Shown: piece by piece, positions 1 through 6,594 of the stretch
Layout of the letters: each line of letters begins with the position of its first letter
How positions within the stretch are numbered: position 1 is the stretch's first letter
Assembly: GCA_014378085.1 (NCBI GenBank)
Contig: JACMOJ010000452.1
Span: 1 to 14,752 of the forward strand
Direction of reading: 5' to 3'
Source of the DNA: Burkholderiales bacterium
Lineage (GTDB): Bacteria > Pseudomonadota > Gammaproteobacteria > Burkholderiales > Usitatibacteraceae
Length of the DNA: 14,752 nucleotides
Program-made: the position numbers and the translations under genes
The notes under the pieces: generated by a model
What the model was told of the DNA's origin: nothing
Database searches by the model: none
The model's input: the letters and a program-made list of their open reading frames with translations, nothing else

Positions 1-918
1 ACCTGCACCTGTTTGTATTTTTCGAAACTCGTCCCCGTGGACAAGTACTGCCGAAGTAGTCCGTTTGCGTTCTCGATCGCGCCTTTTTGCCATGGGCTAT
101 GTGCGTCGGCGAAATAGACCTGAATGTTGACATTCGCCGCAAGGCGCGCATGTTCAGCCATTTCGGAACCTTGATCGTAGGTCATCGTCTTGCGTAACGA
201 AGGTGGCGTCATACGAAATACCGTTTCAAAGGCTTGGCGGACCGTCGCCGCCTTGGCATCGGCGAGCCGCGCCAACACGACCCGCCGTGTTTGTCGCTCC
301 AGCAATACCCCGACTTCACTACGGTTCTTCTCGCCTTTGATCAGGTCGCCTTGCCAGTGCCTAGGTACCTCGCAGGTATCGATTTTGGCGTGACGCTCGT
401 CAATCGCGACACCGCCCGCCAAGCGCACCTTTGACGGTGGCAGAGTGAGCTTACTGTGCGGACGTCGCTTTTCGTGGTGCTGGCGTAGCCCTTTCTGCAC
501 CAGCACGGCTTTGCGTGCATTGCGCGGCAATACATAAAGTGTCTGATAGATAGTAGATAGTTTAGTGGCTCACTTGCATGACCTGATTATTGGCAAAGTC
601 GCGCTTGAGGGCCAGCGATGCGTGCTGAGGCGAAAGCCGGTTTGCAGGTAGCGACACACTCGTGCCCACAGAGGGCCTTCGCCCAATTTGCGTGGCTGTC
701 CCCGTCGCTTGAGCCGCGTCTGCTTGCGACTATGCCCAGTAGGCGCGATAGCCAATTTCGGCCACATGATGTCGCCGCACCTCGCGGCTGATCGAACAAG
801 GCGAAAAACCAACCACACGTGCAATCTGCGCCTGATCCAACCCCGTTGCCAGCCCTCGGCTGATCTCTTCCCGAACCGTCATATCCATCGAACGGTAACA
901 ACCCAATTTACTTGCCAT
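1..918 (-). pseudogene. IS30-family transposase, frameshifted and C-terminally cut by window
   Basis: IS30 transposases are DDE enzymes that cut and join the element ends. Seen here: an ATG at 918 behind AAAGGAG, an N-terminal helix-turn-helix (MTVREEISRGLATGLDQAQI, then VVGFSPCSISREVRRH), and a TAG stop at 730-732. Homology continues one frame over (RKLGEGPLWARVCRYLQTGF, about 633-700), returns to the first frame (SPQHASLALKRDFANNQVMQ), meets a TAA at 562-564, and goes on in a third frame after a 7-bp duplication. The rest is intact to position 1, with the catalytic blocks HWQGDLIKGEKNRSEVG, MTYDQGSEMAEHARL and WQKGAIENANGLLRQYL carrying the D, D and E. I infer a 1-nt gain near 730, a 1-nt loss near 633, a nonsense change and the duplication. 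Sequencing error could mimic single shifts but hardly all of them. Confidence 0.88.
548..561. repeat. 7-bp tandem duplication inside the transposase pseudogene
   Basis: AGATAGT occurs twice in direct tandem. Removing one copy restores the IS30 reading (conserved SH-x-TIYQTLYVLP) between the upstream and downstream frames, and the frame offset across the site is one base, as 7 modulo 3 requires. The adjacent TAA at 562-564 stands where IS30 proteins normally have a Glu codon (GAA), a one-base change. Confidence 0.75.
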
Positions 919-961
919 CGCAACACTCCTTTGTAGACTTCACAAGATTGTGTTGCACTAA

Positions 962-1390
962 TTATTTGAAACCGCCCAGCGGTATCTTCTCTTGCACGCG
1001 CAAGTCAAACTTAGCGACATTCACCACCACCCGCTCGTGGGTGCCCTCGCCGATCAAGTCGCGTTCATCGTGCACCTGAATTAAAAAACTTACCTTGCGG
1101 CCTTCAACACGCGTGACCGTCGCGCGCGCCACGATGCGCATACCGACAGGTGTCGCGGCGATGTGGGAAATATTGAGTTGCGTGCCCAGACTCTGATGCC
1201 CTTCTGGCAATAACGCTTCGCAGCAGGCCAGCGCAGCCGCTTCGATGACATTGATCATCACCGGAGTGGCGAGTACACCAATACGGCCAGAGCCGACCCG
1301 CGCCGCAGTGTGTTCGTCACCCACCAGCAGCGTCGATTCGCCGGAGATTCCAACGGCGATGGGAAGATTTGTTGTCGGATTTGTGCTCAT
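962..1390 (-). CDS. FlK-like hotdog-fold acyl-CoA thioesterase (142 aa)
   Basis: Predicted to hydrolyse a short acyl-CoA thioester in the cytoplasm. The protein aligns end to end with the fluoroacetyl-CoA thioesterase FlK family (about 140 aa). The catalytic triad known from FlK falls at the same residue numbers: T42 (in LATPVM), E50 (in NVIEAA) and H76 (in NISHIAATP), with G69 in QSLGTQL. The C-terminal hallmark is GEGTHERVVVNVAKF at about 114-128. FlK's lid residue Phe36 is Arg here, so a fluoroacetate role is unlikely and the substrate is open. The ATG at 1390 has no convincing Shine-Dalgarno; a TAGAAT -10-like box lies at 1415-1420 (minus). The gene is divergent from the MFS gene at 1659 across a tandem-repeat region. 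Its stop codon lies at the edge of the IS30 remnant, yet its length is normal for the family. Confidence 0.88.
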   Translation of the reverse strand: MSTNPTTNLPIAVGISGESTLLVGDEHTAARVGSGRIGVLATPVMINVIEAAALACCEALLPEGHQSLGTQLNISHIAATPVGMRIVARATVTRVEGRKVSFLIQVHDERDLIGEGTHERVVVNVAKFDLRVQEKIPLGGFK

Positions 1391-1478
1391 TTGGGATTCT
1401 GGTTGCGTTGCTTTATTCTAATCGTGTGGTCAGCAGGATGATGACTTCCTTCGCTCACACGCGCCACTGAACAGTAAA

Positions 1479-1514
1479 AGTTGCCCTTGTAGTTATCTTT
1501 GTAGTTACCTTCGT
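1479..1514. repeat. 12-bp tandem repeat, three copies
   Basis: Three imperfect 12-bp units, AGTTGCCCTTGT, AGTTATCTTTGT and AGTTACCTTCGT, run head to tail. The next AGTTGCTTTT starts the neighbouring 34-bp repeat, so the two arrays share the AGTTGC(T)TT core and probably arose from each other. They lie in the divergent intergenic region between the thioesterase and MFS genes. Confidence 0.8.
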
Positions 1515-1643
1515 AGTTGCTTTTGCATTTTCCGTTAAAGCCCCCTGAAGTTGCTTTTGCATTTTCCTTTAAAGCCCCCTGAAGTTGCTTTTGCATTTTC
1601 CCTTAAAGCCCCCTGAAGTTGCCTTTGCATTTTCCCTTAAAGC
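1513..1643. repeat. 34-bp tandem repeat, about 3.9 copies
   Basis: Units start at 1513, 1547, 1581 and 1615. The core of each is GAAGTTGCTTTTGCATTTTC followed by a C-rich end with TTAAAGCCCCCT. Copies 2 and 3 differ at one position; copy 1 differs at two or three; copy 4 has one internal change and breaks off in the last few bases. There are no unique spacers, so it is a minisatellite and not a CRISPR. The period is not a multiple of three, so it is not a coding repeat. On the minus strand each unit carries AAGGGAAAATG or a close variant, a Shine-Dalgarno-like sequence next to an ATG. It ends 15 bp before the MFS start codon and may contain its promoter or regulator sites. Confidence 0.92.
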
Positions 1644-1658
1644 TACCATCCACTAACA

Positions 1659-2801
1659 ATGAAACCGCTCCCCCTTATCATCATCCTGCTGATCCTCAAC
1701 CACATCGCGTCATACGGCAGCCGCGTGACGGTGACGCTGTTCGCCATCAGTCAGCAATCATCACCGTTCACAATTGGATTATTGATGGCGCTTTATGCAT
1801 TACTGCCGGCATTTCTGTCGGTGGCCGCCGGCCGTTGGATCGATCGTATGGGTGTGGAGAAGCCGTTCCAGCTGGGCTCCATCGCGGTCGGCATCGGCAC
1901 GTTTGCCTCTTTCGTCTGGCCATCAATTTACGCTTTGTACTTTACCAGCGTCATTGTTGGCTTAGGCTTCATGTTGATCAACGTCGCGGCCTACCACGCC
2001 GTGGGCGAAATGAGCAGCGCGGAAGAACGGCCGATTAATTTCAGCTACGTCGCGCTCGGTTTTTCGACTTCAACGTTTATTGCGCCGATCTTGTCGGGTG
2101 TGATTATCGATAACTTTGGCCATCGCATGGCGTTTTTGGTGCTGACGCTGTTTACGGTCTTGCCAATCATCGCCCTATCGTTTCGACTGTTGCCGATGCA
2201 TCGCTCACACAAGACTGAAGAAGAAAACCCGACCGGGCCGGTGCTGGATTTATTGAAGGATGCAGAGCTACGACGTCTATTCATCACCATGACCATACTC
2301 ACCGTCGCGTGGGACGTTTATGGATTTGCCATTCCGATTCACGGCTCCAACATCGGGCTAAGCGCTTCCGAAATTGGCATTGTGATGGGCGCATTTGCGG
2401 CAGCCACATTTACCGTGCGGCTCGCGATGCCGTTCCTCGTACAACACATGCGCCCATGGAGCGTGCTGAAGTTTTCGTTATTGGTGGCGGGGTGCAGTTT
2501 TGCGCTGATTCCCTTCACCGATCACATTGCACTTCTCATGTTGCTGATGTTTGTCATGGGTCTGGGACTCGGCGCACCACAGCCGATGGCGCTTACGTTG
2601 CTGCACGAATCTACCCCTAAAGGCCGCGCCGGCGAAGCGCTCGGGCTTCGCACCACATTAATCAATGCCTCGCAGACCACCATGCCGATGTTGTTTGGCT
2701 TGGTCGGCGCGGCATTCGGGCTCGCACCGATCTTCTGGGCAATGGCATTTTTTCTAATCGGTGGCGGCGCGCTGACCGGAAATAAACCACAACGACGTTA
2801 A
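1659..2801 (+). CDS. MFS transporter (380 aa)
   Basis: An inner-membrane carrier of the major facilitator superfamily, moving a small solute by symport, antiport or efflux; the substrate cannot be read from the sequence. About twelve hydrophobic segments are visible, starting at residue 4 (PLPLIIILLILNHIASYG). Motif A-like GRWIDRMG lies at residues 58-65 between TM2 and TM3. A charged central loop (HRSHKTEEENPTG, near residue 180) separates the two six-helix halves. The length is usual for the family. The ATG at 1659 is the first in frame but has no clear Shine-Dalgarno. The gene sits directly downstream of the 34-bp repeat array and diverges from the thioesterase gene, so shared control is possible. 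It is convergent with the phosphoesterase gene, with only 7 bp between the stops. Confidence 0.85.
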   Translation: MKPLPLIIILLILNHIASYGSRVTVTLFAISQQSSPFTIGLLMALYALLPAFLSVAAGRWIDRMGVEKPFQLGSIAVGIGTFASFVWPSIYALYFTSVIVGLGFMLINVAAYHAVGEMSSAEERPINFSYVALGFSTSTFIAPILSGVIIDNFGHRMAFLVLTLFTVLPIIALSFRLLPMHRSHKTEEENPTGPVLDLLKDAELRRLFITMTILTVAWDVYGFAIPIHGSNIGLSASEIGIVMGAFAAATFTVRLAMPFLVQHMRPWSVLKFSLLVAGCSFALIPFTDHIALLMLLMFVMGLGLGAPQPMALTLLHESTPKGRAGEALGLRTTLINASQTTMPMLFGLVGAAFGLAPIFWAMAFFLIGGGALTGNKPQRR

Positions 2802-2818
2802 CGAGGGGCTAACGTTTT
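2795..2818. terminator. weak hairpin spanning both convergent stop codons
   Basis: ACGTTA (2795-2800) pairs with TAACGT (2810-2815) around a 9-nt loop and is followed by TTTTG on the plus strand. The stop codons of the MFS gene (2799-2801) and of the phosphoesterase gene (2809-2811) both lie inside. The stem is only 6 bp and AT-rich, so termination here is a weak guess. Confidence 0.3.
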
Positions 2819-4209
2819 GTGTCGGCTGGCGTTTGCAACTCGGACAACTTCAACTCGCGCTCCCACAGTTTTTCGCCGGTATTAGAAAAACTACGCATGG
2901 TGATTTTGCGTTCAGCCTTGGTGCCGCTGAAGTCGAGCGTGCAGAAATTGCGTTGCGCGACGAAGGTTCCGTCGACAACTTGTTTGTTTGCGCGTTCAGC
3001 GTCGAGACCAGAACTCACGCCCGACAGTAACGGCGAACACGTCAGCTCGTAGAGTGGATAGCTGCCAACACGGTCGGTCTTGAGCAGCTCGGTAAAGTGG
3101 CGATCGCCGGTCAGAAATACGACACCATTAATCTTATGGTCAACCAAAAATTTGAGGATATCGGCGCGTTCTTCGGGAAAGTTGTGCCAGCCTTCGAAGC
3201 GATTCACTTCGTTCGTGACTTGGCTGCCGGTAACAATCAGCTTCACCGGCGAAACCGACATCAACAGCGCATTCTTTAGCCAGCGAAGTTGTGCGGCACC
3301 CAGCTTGGTTTTGTCTTTTACTTGCAGTTTGTCGCTATCGCGATGGTAACGATTGTCGAGCATAAACAGCTCAGCGTCGTTGAACCGATAGGTGGTGAAC
3401 GTACCCGCCAGCTCCGGCACACCACAACTTGGATTCGCCCAATAGCGCCTAAAGAACGGCAGCACCTCGCCCTTTAATCGATAACTGCTGTTGGAGTCGT
3501 TGGGGCCAAATTCATGATCATCCCAGATTGAGACGTGTGATCCAGTACGAAGCAGCCCTTGCTGTTCGGCGATGGATCGATCGTAGCGCCAGCGATAGCG
3601 CAAGCCCAGCTCGCTATCTTCGTCCACTTCGCGAAAGTAAAGGTAATCGCCGCCCCACACGGTGAGGTCTGGCGCTTGGCTTGCCATCGATGCAAACACG
3701 CGCTTATCCTCAGGCGCGCCGCCGTAAGGCCGACCGGGACGGTCATATTTGGTCTCGTTACCAAACACACAGCTTCCGAATGCCATCTTCCAATCGGGCG
3801 CGTCGTTGCGCCACTGCCAGAGGGCCTGTGTCTTGAATACTAATTGCTGTGGCACTTTTTGCTCTTTGCCATTGATCAACACACGATATCGGTATGTCCG
3901 CCCTGGCTCTAACAAGCCGATGGTGAACTGCGCAACAAAGTCCGCTTCCTCATTAAGCGCAACCACCGACGACTTCATGCGCAGCGGTGTGGCCTTGGCG
4001 GCGCTCATCTCCCAGTACTCCAACTGTGCCTGTCCCTTGCCGGTGGCTTGCACCCAAACCTTCACTTGCCGCATCGCTGTGGCACCCACCATCGGTCCTG
4101 CCTGCAGCTGTGCTGCCGTCGCAGTCGCCACGACTGACCATAAGATGAGACACAACACCATGCGTTGCATGCCTCGTGAGCAATTCTGGGAGATAAACAT
4201 CAACGACAT
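2809..4209 (-). CDS. PhoD-like metallophosphoesterase, exported (466 aa)
   Basis: Predicted phosphodiesterase or alkaline phosphatase D family enzyme acting outside the inner membrane. The metal-site blocks come in order: FGSC (144-147), GGDYLY (186-191), WDDHEFG (229-235), LDNRYHR (284-290), TGSQ (327-330) and TGDRHFTE (367-374). A fibronectin-like N-terminal domain of about 100 residues precedes the catalytic domain, as is usual in PhoD proteins. The N-terminus has a hydrophobic stretch (VLCLILWSVVATATA) ending in an AxA-type site near residue 33, a signal peptide. I chose the ATG at 4209 because it has AGGA about 8 nt upstream; the ATG at 4170 would also leave a good signal peptide. The open frame extends to 4341 but without family-like sequence. 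It is divergent from lexA. The substrate is not known; some PhoD relatives act on phosphodiesters rather than monoesters. Confidence 0.87.
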   Translation of the reverse strand: MSLMFISQNCSRGMQRMVLCLILWSVVATATAAQLQAGPMVGATAMRQVKVWVQATGKGQAQLEYWEMSAAKATPLRMKSSVVALNEEADFVAQFTIGLLEPGRTYRYRVLINGKEQKVPQQLVFKTQALWQWRNDAPDWKMAFGSCVFGNETKYDRPGRPYGGAPEDKRVFASMASQAPDLTVWGGDYLYFREVDEDSELGLRYRWRYDRSIAEQQGLLRTGSHVSIWDDHEFGPNDSNSSYRLKGEVLPFFRRYWANPSCGVPELAGTFTTYRFNDAELFMLDNRYHRDSDKLQVKDKTKLGAAQLRWLKNALLMSVSPVKLIVTGSQVTNEVNRFEGWHNFPEERADILKFLVDHKINGVVFLTGDRHFTELLKTDRVGSYPLYELTCSPLLSGVSSGLDAERANKQVVDGTFVAQRNFCTLDFSGTKAERKITMRSFSNTGEKLWERELKLSELQTPADTKR

Positions 4210-4348
4210 ATGATGGTCCTGAGGGCTGACGACAAAGAAGCACAAATCATAGCCGAAGAATATGACAAATGTGCACACCCAATATTCGCGGCACACGCCA
4301 AACCCATGGCAACAAACGAATAAGCCGGCCGCAACATACAAATAAAAC

Positions 4349-4375
4349 TTGCAAAGTTTGCGAAACCTGTATAAA
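4349..4375 (+). promoter_or_regulatory. predicted lexA promoter
   Basis: TTGCAA at 4349-4354 and TATAAA at 4370-4375 are separated by 15 bp, a short but possible spacing. The -10 box ends 9 bp before the ATG at 4385, so the message would have almost no leader. Confidence 0.5.
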
Positions 4376-4382
4376 AAGTCAG
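4367..4382 (+). promoter_or_regulatory. LexA (SOS) box, autoregulatory
   Basis: CTGTATAAAAAGTCAG fits the E. coli-type CTGT-N8-ACAG operator with one mismatch (TCAG for ACAG). It overlaps the predicted -10 box and ends 2 bp before the lexA ATG, the expected place for self-repression. I saw no second copy in the window. Confidence 0.8.
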
Positions 4383-4384
4383 CT

Positions 4385-5002
4385 ATGGAAAATTTAACTG
4401 TACGTCAGCAAGAAATCCTCGACTTCCTCAAACAATGGATTGCAGAAAACGGCATGCCGCCGACGCGCGCTGAAATTTGCGCGGCACTTGGTTTCCGCTC
4501 ACCAAACGCCGCCGAGGAACATCTGCGTACATTGGAACGCAAAGGCGCGATCGAAATGTTGCCCGGCTCATCTCGCGGCATTCGTATCTTGGGCGAAGAA
4601 ACCGCCGCCAACGACGAAGAGTTTGGCCTGCCGCTCATCGGCAACGTTGCCGCCGGCTCACCAATTCTCGCCGCCGAAAACATGGTCGGGCGGTATCCCG
4701 TCAGCCCGTTAATGTTTCAGCCGCGTGCGGACTATCTTTTGCAGGTAAAGGGAATGAGCATGAAGGACGTCGGCATCATGGATGGCGATTGGCTCGCCGT
4801 ACACAAGACGCAGCAAGCGCGGAACGGCCAGATTATCGTGGCCCGCGTTGAAGGGGACGCCACCGTCAAGCGCCTAAAGTTGAAGGGTAAGCAGGCATTC
4901 TTGGTCGCTGAAAATTCCGACTTCCTGCCGATTGTGGTCGATCTTTCCAAACAAACTCTCGACATCGAAGGGCTAGTTGTCGGGGTGGTTAGGACCATGT
5001 AG
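4385..5002 (+). CDS. lexA: LexA, SOS repressor and self-cleaving protease (205 aa)
   Basis: LexA represses DNA-damage genes and cleaves itself when RecA filaments form. Residues 1-65 form the winged helix-turn-helix, starting [19 protein letters not shown] with the family's LTxRQxEIL signature and [20 protein letters not shown] as helices 2-3. The cleavage bond is Ala90-Gly91 in NVAAGSPI. The catalytic Ser125 lies in KGMSMKDVG and Lys162 in ATVKRLKL. All three are shifted by +6 from E. coli numbering, so the spacing is conserved. The ATG at 4385 was chosen because it gives this usual N-terminus; an in-frame ATG at 4349 would add 12 residues and lie in the promoter. No Shine-Dalgarno is present and the SOS box ends 2 bp upstream. 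It diverges from the phosphoesterase gene. Confidence 0.97.
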   Translation: MENLTVRQQEILDFLKQWIAENGMPPTRAEICAALGFRSPNAAEEHLRTLERKGAIEMLPGSSRGIRILGEETAANDEEFGLPLIGNVAAGSPILAAENMVGRYPVSPLMFQPRADYLLQVKGMSMKDVGIMDGDWLAVHKTQQARNGQIIVARVEGDATVKRLKLKGKQAFLVAENSDFLPIVVDLSKQTLDIEGLVVGVVRTM

Positions 5003-5003
5003 T

Positions 5004-5034
5004 TTGTGCTCATCCGTGACACGGCCTCTATAAT
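5004..5034 (+). promoter_or_regulatory. predicted promoter for the small gene and nucleotidyltransferase
   Basis: A perfect TATAAT (5029-5034) lies 6 bp before the ATG at 5041. The best -35 candidate is TTGTGC (5004-5009) at 19-bp spacing, which is weak. Transcription would start at or next to the A of the ATG, so the message would be leaderless. No LexA box is seen here. Confidence 0.55.
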
Positions 5035-5040
5035 TGCGGT

Positions 5041-5298
5041 ATGACCAATCCAATTGCACCCGTCGCAATGACTAAAACACACGCCCCGATCAGCGCGAGC
5101 GTCGCTAAATCTTACGTGGACAATTGGAAGAAAAATGGTGAGCTGCTCGACAGCGAGCTCGCAGCCTATCTTCGCGGCATGACAGATGACGAGAATCGGC
5201 GGGTGATTCAACGGATATTTGGCTACACCCACCCGGCGGAACAGCGACCAAGTGGACTCTTGGAACAGCAACGTTGGTTCGCAAGACTCCGCAAGTAA
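5041..5298 (+). CDS. small protein of unknown function, partner of the nucleotidyltransferase (85 aa)
   Basis: I do not recognise a named domain. The protein is soluble, without signal peptide or membrane segment, with helical, charged middle (KSYVDNWKKNGELLDSELAA, then YLRGMTDDENRRVIQRIFGY) and a C-terminal block RPSGLLEQQRWFARLRK. It overlaps the start of the nucleotidyltransferase gene by 25 nt, so the two are probably translated together. Position and size fit an antitoxin or accessory subunit, but the AbiEi-type winged helix is not visible, so this is only inference from context. The ATG at 5041 lacks a Shine-Dalgarno and sits 6 bp after a TATAAT; the ATG at 5068 is an alternative that would give 76 aa. 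Confidence 0.75.
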   Translation: MTNPIAPVAMTKTHAPISASVAKSYVDNWKKNGELLDSELAAYLRGMTDDENRRVIQRIFGYTHPAEQRPSGLLEQQRWFARLRK

Positions 5299-5867
5299 TT
5301 CCACCAGCGGGAATTTTTCACGCGGCTTCATCCATTCAGAGACACTTGAATGAGGAAGGCTATGGTTTCTGCTTCATTGGCGGGCTTGCGTTCCAACGCT
5401 GGGGCAATCCGCGATACACACAGGATGTAGACCTCACTGTGATCTGCCCTATCGGCGACGAAGCGGAAATGGTTTCCAAACTCGCGTCCTGGTTTCCGTC
5501 GCGGATGAATCAGCCGCTTGAGTTTTCTGTGCGATCACGCATCTACCTCGCACGCTTGGCAGATGGCACGCCTGCTGATATCGCTCTCGGCGTGCTTGAC
5601 TTTGAGTATCACGCCGTGGAACGCGCGGTGATGTTCGATTTTGGCGTCGGGGATCCGCTAAAAATTTGCACCGCGGAAGACTTGATTGTATTCAAGGCAT
5701 TTGCCGCACGGGATCGTGACTGGTTTGACGTTCGCTCGGTTGTTATTCGCCAAAACGATAAACTAAACTGGCGGCAAATATTCACAGAACTCGAACCACT
5801 CGTTGAAATGAAGGAGCAGCCCGAAATTCTCGCTACGCTCCGTGATATTCGTGCAAATAGCAGATAG
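5274..5867 (+). CDS. AbiEii/AbiGii-like nucleotidyltransferase (197 aa)
   Basis: Predicted nucleotidyltransferase of the DNA polymerase beta-like fold, the type found in AbiE and MNT toxin systems, where the enzyme transfers nucleotides to RNA or protein. The signature is GG at 36-37 (CFIGGLAFQRWG) followed by DVD at 51-53 (TQDVDLTV), with a third candidate acid D102 (PADIALG). The C-terminal block TAEDLIVFKAFAARDRDWFD at 133-152 is the usual AbiEii element. The first start in frame is a TTG at 5274 without a good Shine-Dalgarno; no ATG or GTG lies between it and the GG motif, so rare initiation or coupling to the overlapping upstream gene is likely. It is followed by tdk after 35 bp. A toxin role is inferred from the family, not shown. 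Confidence 0.85.
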   Translation: MVRKTPQVIPPAGIFHAASSIQRHLNEEGYGFCFIGGLAFQRWGNPRYTQDVDLTVICPIGDEAEMVSKLASWFPSRMNQPLEFSVRSRIYLARLADGTPADIALGVLDFEYHAVERAVMFDFGVGDPLKICTAEDLIVFKAFAARDRDWFDVRSVVIRQNDKLNWRQIFTELEPLVEMKEQPEILATLRDIRANSR

Positions 5868-5902
5868 CCAAAAGCACCAACCTTGCATAATCCAACTAAC
5901 CA

Positions 5903-6469
5903 ATGGCAAAACTCTATTTCCGCTTCGCCGCGATGAACGCCGGCAAATCGACTTCGCTGCTGCAAGTCGCACACAACTACGAAGAGCGCGGGCAGTCGGC
6001 TGATCTCTACACCGCGCAGGTTGACAATCGATACGGTGTTGGCAACGTTACCTCACGACTTGGCGTGACACGCGACGCCGCCACCTTTACCGCCGACACT
6101 GACTTCGCCGCTATCTACGCAACCAAAGCCCCGCCCTCTTGTATCCTCATTGACGAGGCACAGTTTTTGAGCGAGGCACAGGTGACCCAACTTCACCGGC
6201 TCGCCCACACCTCATCCACACCGGTGATTTGTTACGGTCTGCGCAGCGACTTCCAAGGCCAGCCGTTCCCCGGCTCTAAAGCTTTGCTTACGCTAGCCGA
6301 CGACTTGGAAGAACTGAAAACAATCTGCCGCTGCGGCCGTAAGGCAACCATGAACGTGCGGCTCGACGCCAATGGCAAGCGCGTTACCGAAGGCGAGCAA
6401 GTCGAGATCGGTGGCAACGCGCGTTATGAAGCGGTGTGCGCGCGGCGTTTCTACACCGGCCAATGTTGA
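5903..6469 (+). CDS. tdk: thymidine kinase, TK1-like (188 aa)
   Basis: Phosphorylates thymidine with ATP in nucleoside salvage, in the cytoplasm. Visible are the P-loop at 9-17 (AAMNAGKST), the Walker B/DEAQF block at 84-88 (ILIDEAQFLS), and the lasso-side motif GLRSDFQGQPFPGS at 112-125. The zinc region starts at ICRCGRKATMNVRL (141-154), followed by EGEQVEIGGNARYEAVC (163-179). Three cysteines stand at 142, 144 and 179. Where E. coli Tdk has a final His (CRKH), this protein has Arg (CARR), so the fourth ligand may be another residue, perhaps C188. The length matches short bacterial forms. The ATG has no clear Shine-Dalgarno; a CATAAT -10-like box lies at 5885-5890. It is convergent with the TonB receptor gene, with a shared terminator between them. 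Confidence 0.95.
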   Translation: MAKLYFRFAAMNAGKSTSLLQVAHNYEERGQSADLYTAQVDNRYGVGNVTSRLGVTRDAATFTADTDFAAIYATKAPPSCILIDEAQFLSEAQVTQLHRLAHTSSTPVICYGLRSDFQGQPFPGSKALLTLADDLEELKTICRCGRKATMNVRLDANGKRVTEGEQVEIGGNARYEAVCARRFYTGQC

Positions 6470-6550
6470 ACATTCAAAGTCGCCATCAGACGGGCGATTT
6501 CAGCCGTTTTCGTCGCAAATAGCCCGCCTCTGCTAGAGTTTGGAATCACA

Positions 6551-6578
6551 AAAAAGCCCGACCGAAGTCGGGCTTTTT
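6551..6578. terminator. bidirectional rho-independent terminator
   Basis: AAAAAGCCCGAC (6551-6562) and GTCGGGCTTTTT (6567-6578) form a perfect 12-bp stem around a CGAA loop, with A-tract and T-tract built into the arms. It can therefore end transcription of tdk from the left and of the TonB receptor gene from the right. An upstream imperfect hairpin (CGGGCGATTT with AAATAGCCCG, 6491-6526) may add to it. Confidence 0.95.
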
Positions 6579-6594
6579 GATGTGGCACATGCAC

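Larger units (their letters stand above)
1..958 (-). mobile_element. IS30-family insertion sequence remnant, cut by window edge
   Basis: The stretch holds an IS30-type transposase reading frame on the minus strand and the short leader in front of it. Its promoter-side end lies in the AT-rich, direct-repeat-poor stretch at about 935-960, just before the stop codon of the thioesterase gene. The other end lies beyond position 1, so the terminal inverted repeats and target duplication cannot be compared, and the exact right boundary is inferred from where the neighbouring gene ends. The transposase frame is broken in several places, so this copy is probably unable to move by itself. Confidence 0.8.

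Noticed and set aside
1387..1596. 69-aa open frame through the repeats as a normal gene
   Set aside because: It reads through a 34-bp repeat in changing frames, has low-complexity sequence and no recognisable domain. Kept only as a possible leader frame in the findings.
1513..1643. 34-bp repeats as a CRISPR array
   Set aside because: Copies abut without unique spacers and no cas genes are nearby; it is a plain tandem repeat.
4210..4341. Upstream extension of the phosphoesterase to the start at 4341
   Set aside because: The extra 44 residues are Cys/Phe-rich without family likeness, and the ATG at 4209 has a ribosome site followed by a signal peptide.
4349..4384. lexA start at the ATG at 4349
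   Set aside because: This ATG falls in the promoter and the extra residues are not part of the LexA N-terminus [12 protein letters not shown].
5029..5045. LexA control of the small gene and nucleotidyltransferase
   Set aside because: No CTGT-N8-ACAG-like site lies at this promoter despite the adjacent lexA.
6491..6526. Imperfect hairpin after tdk as a separate RNA gene
   Set aside because: One stem with a mismatch and no promoter; it is more likely part of the termination region.
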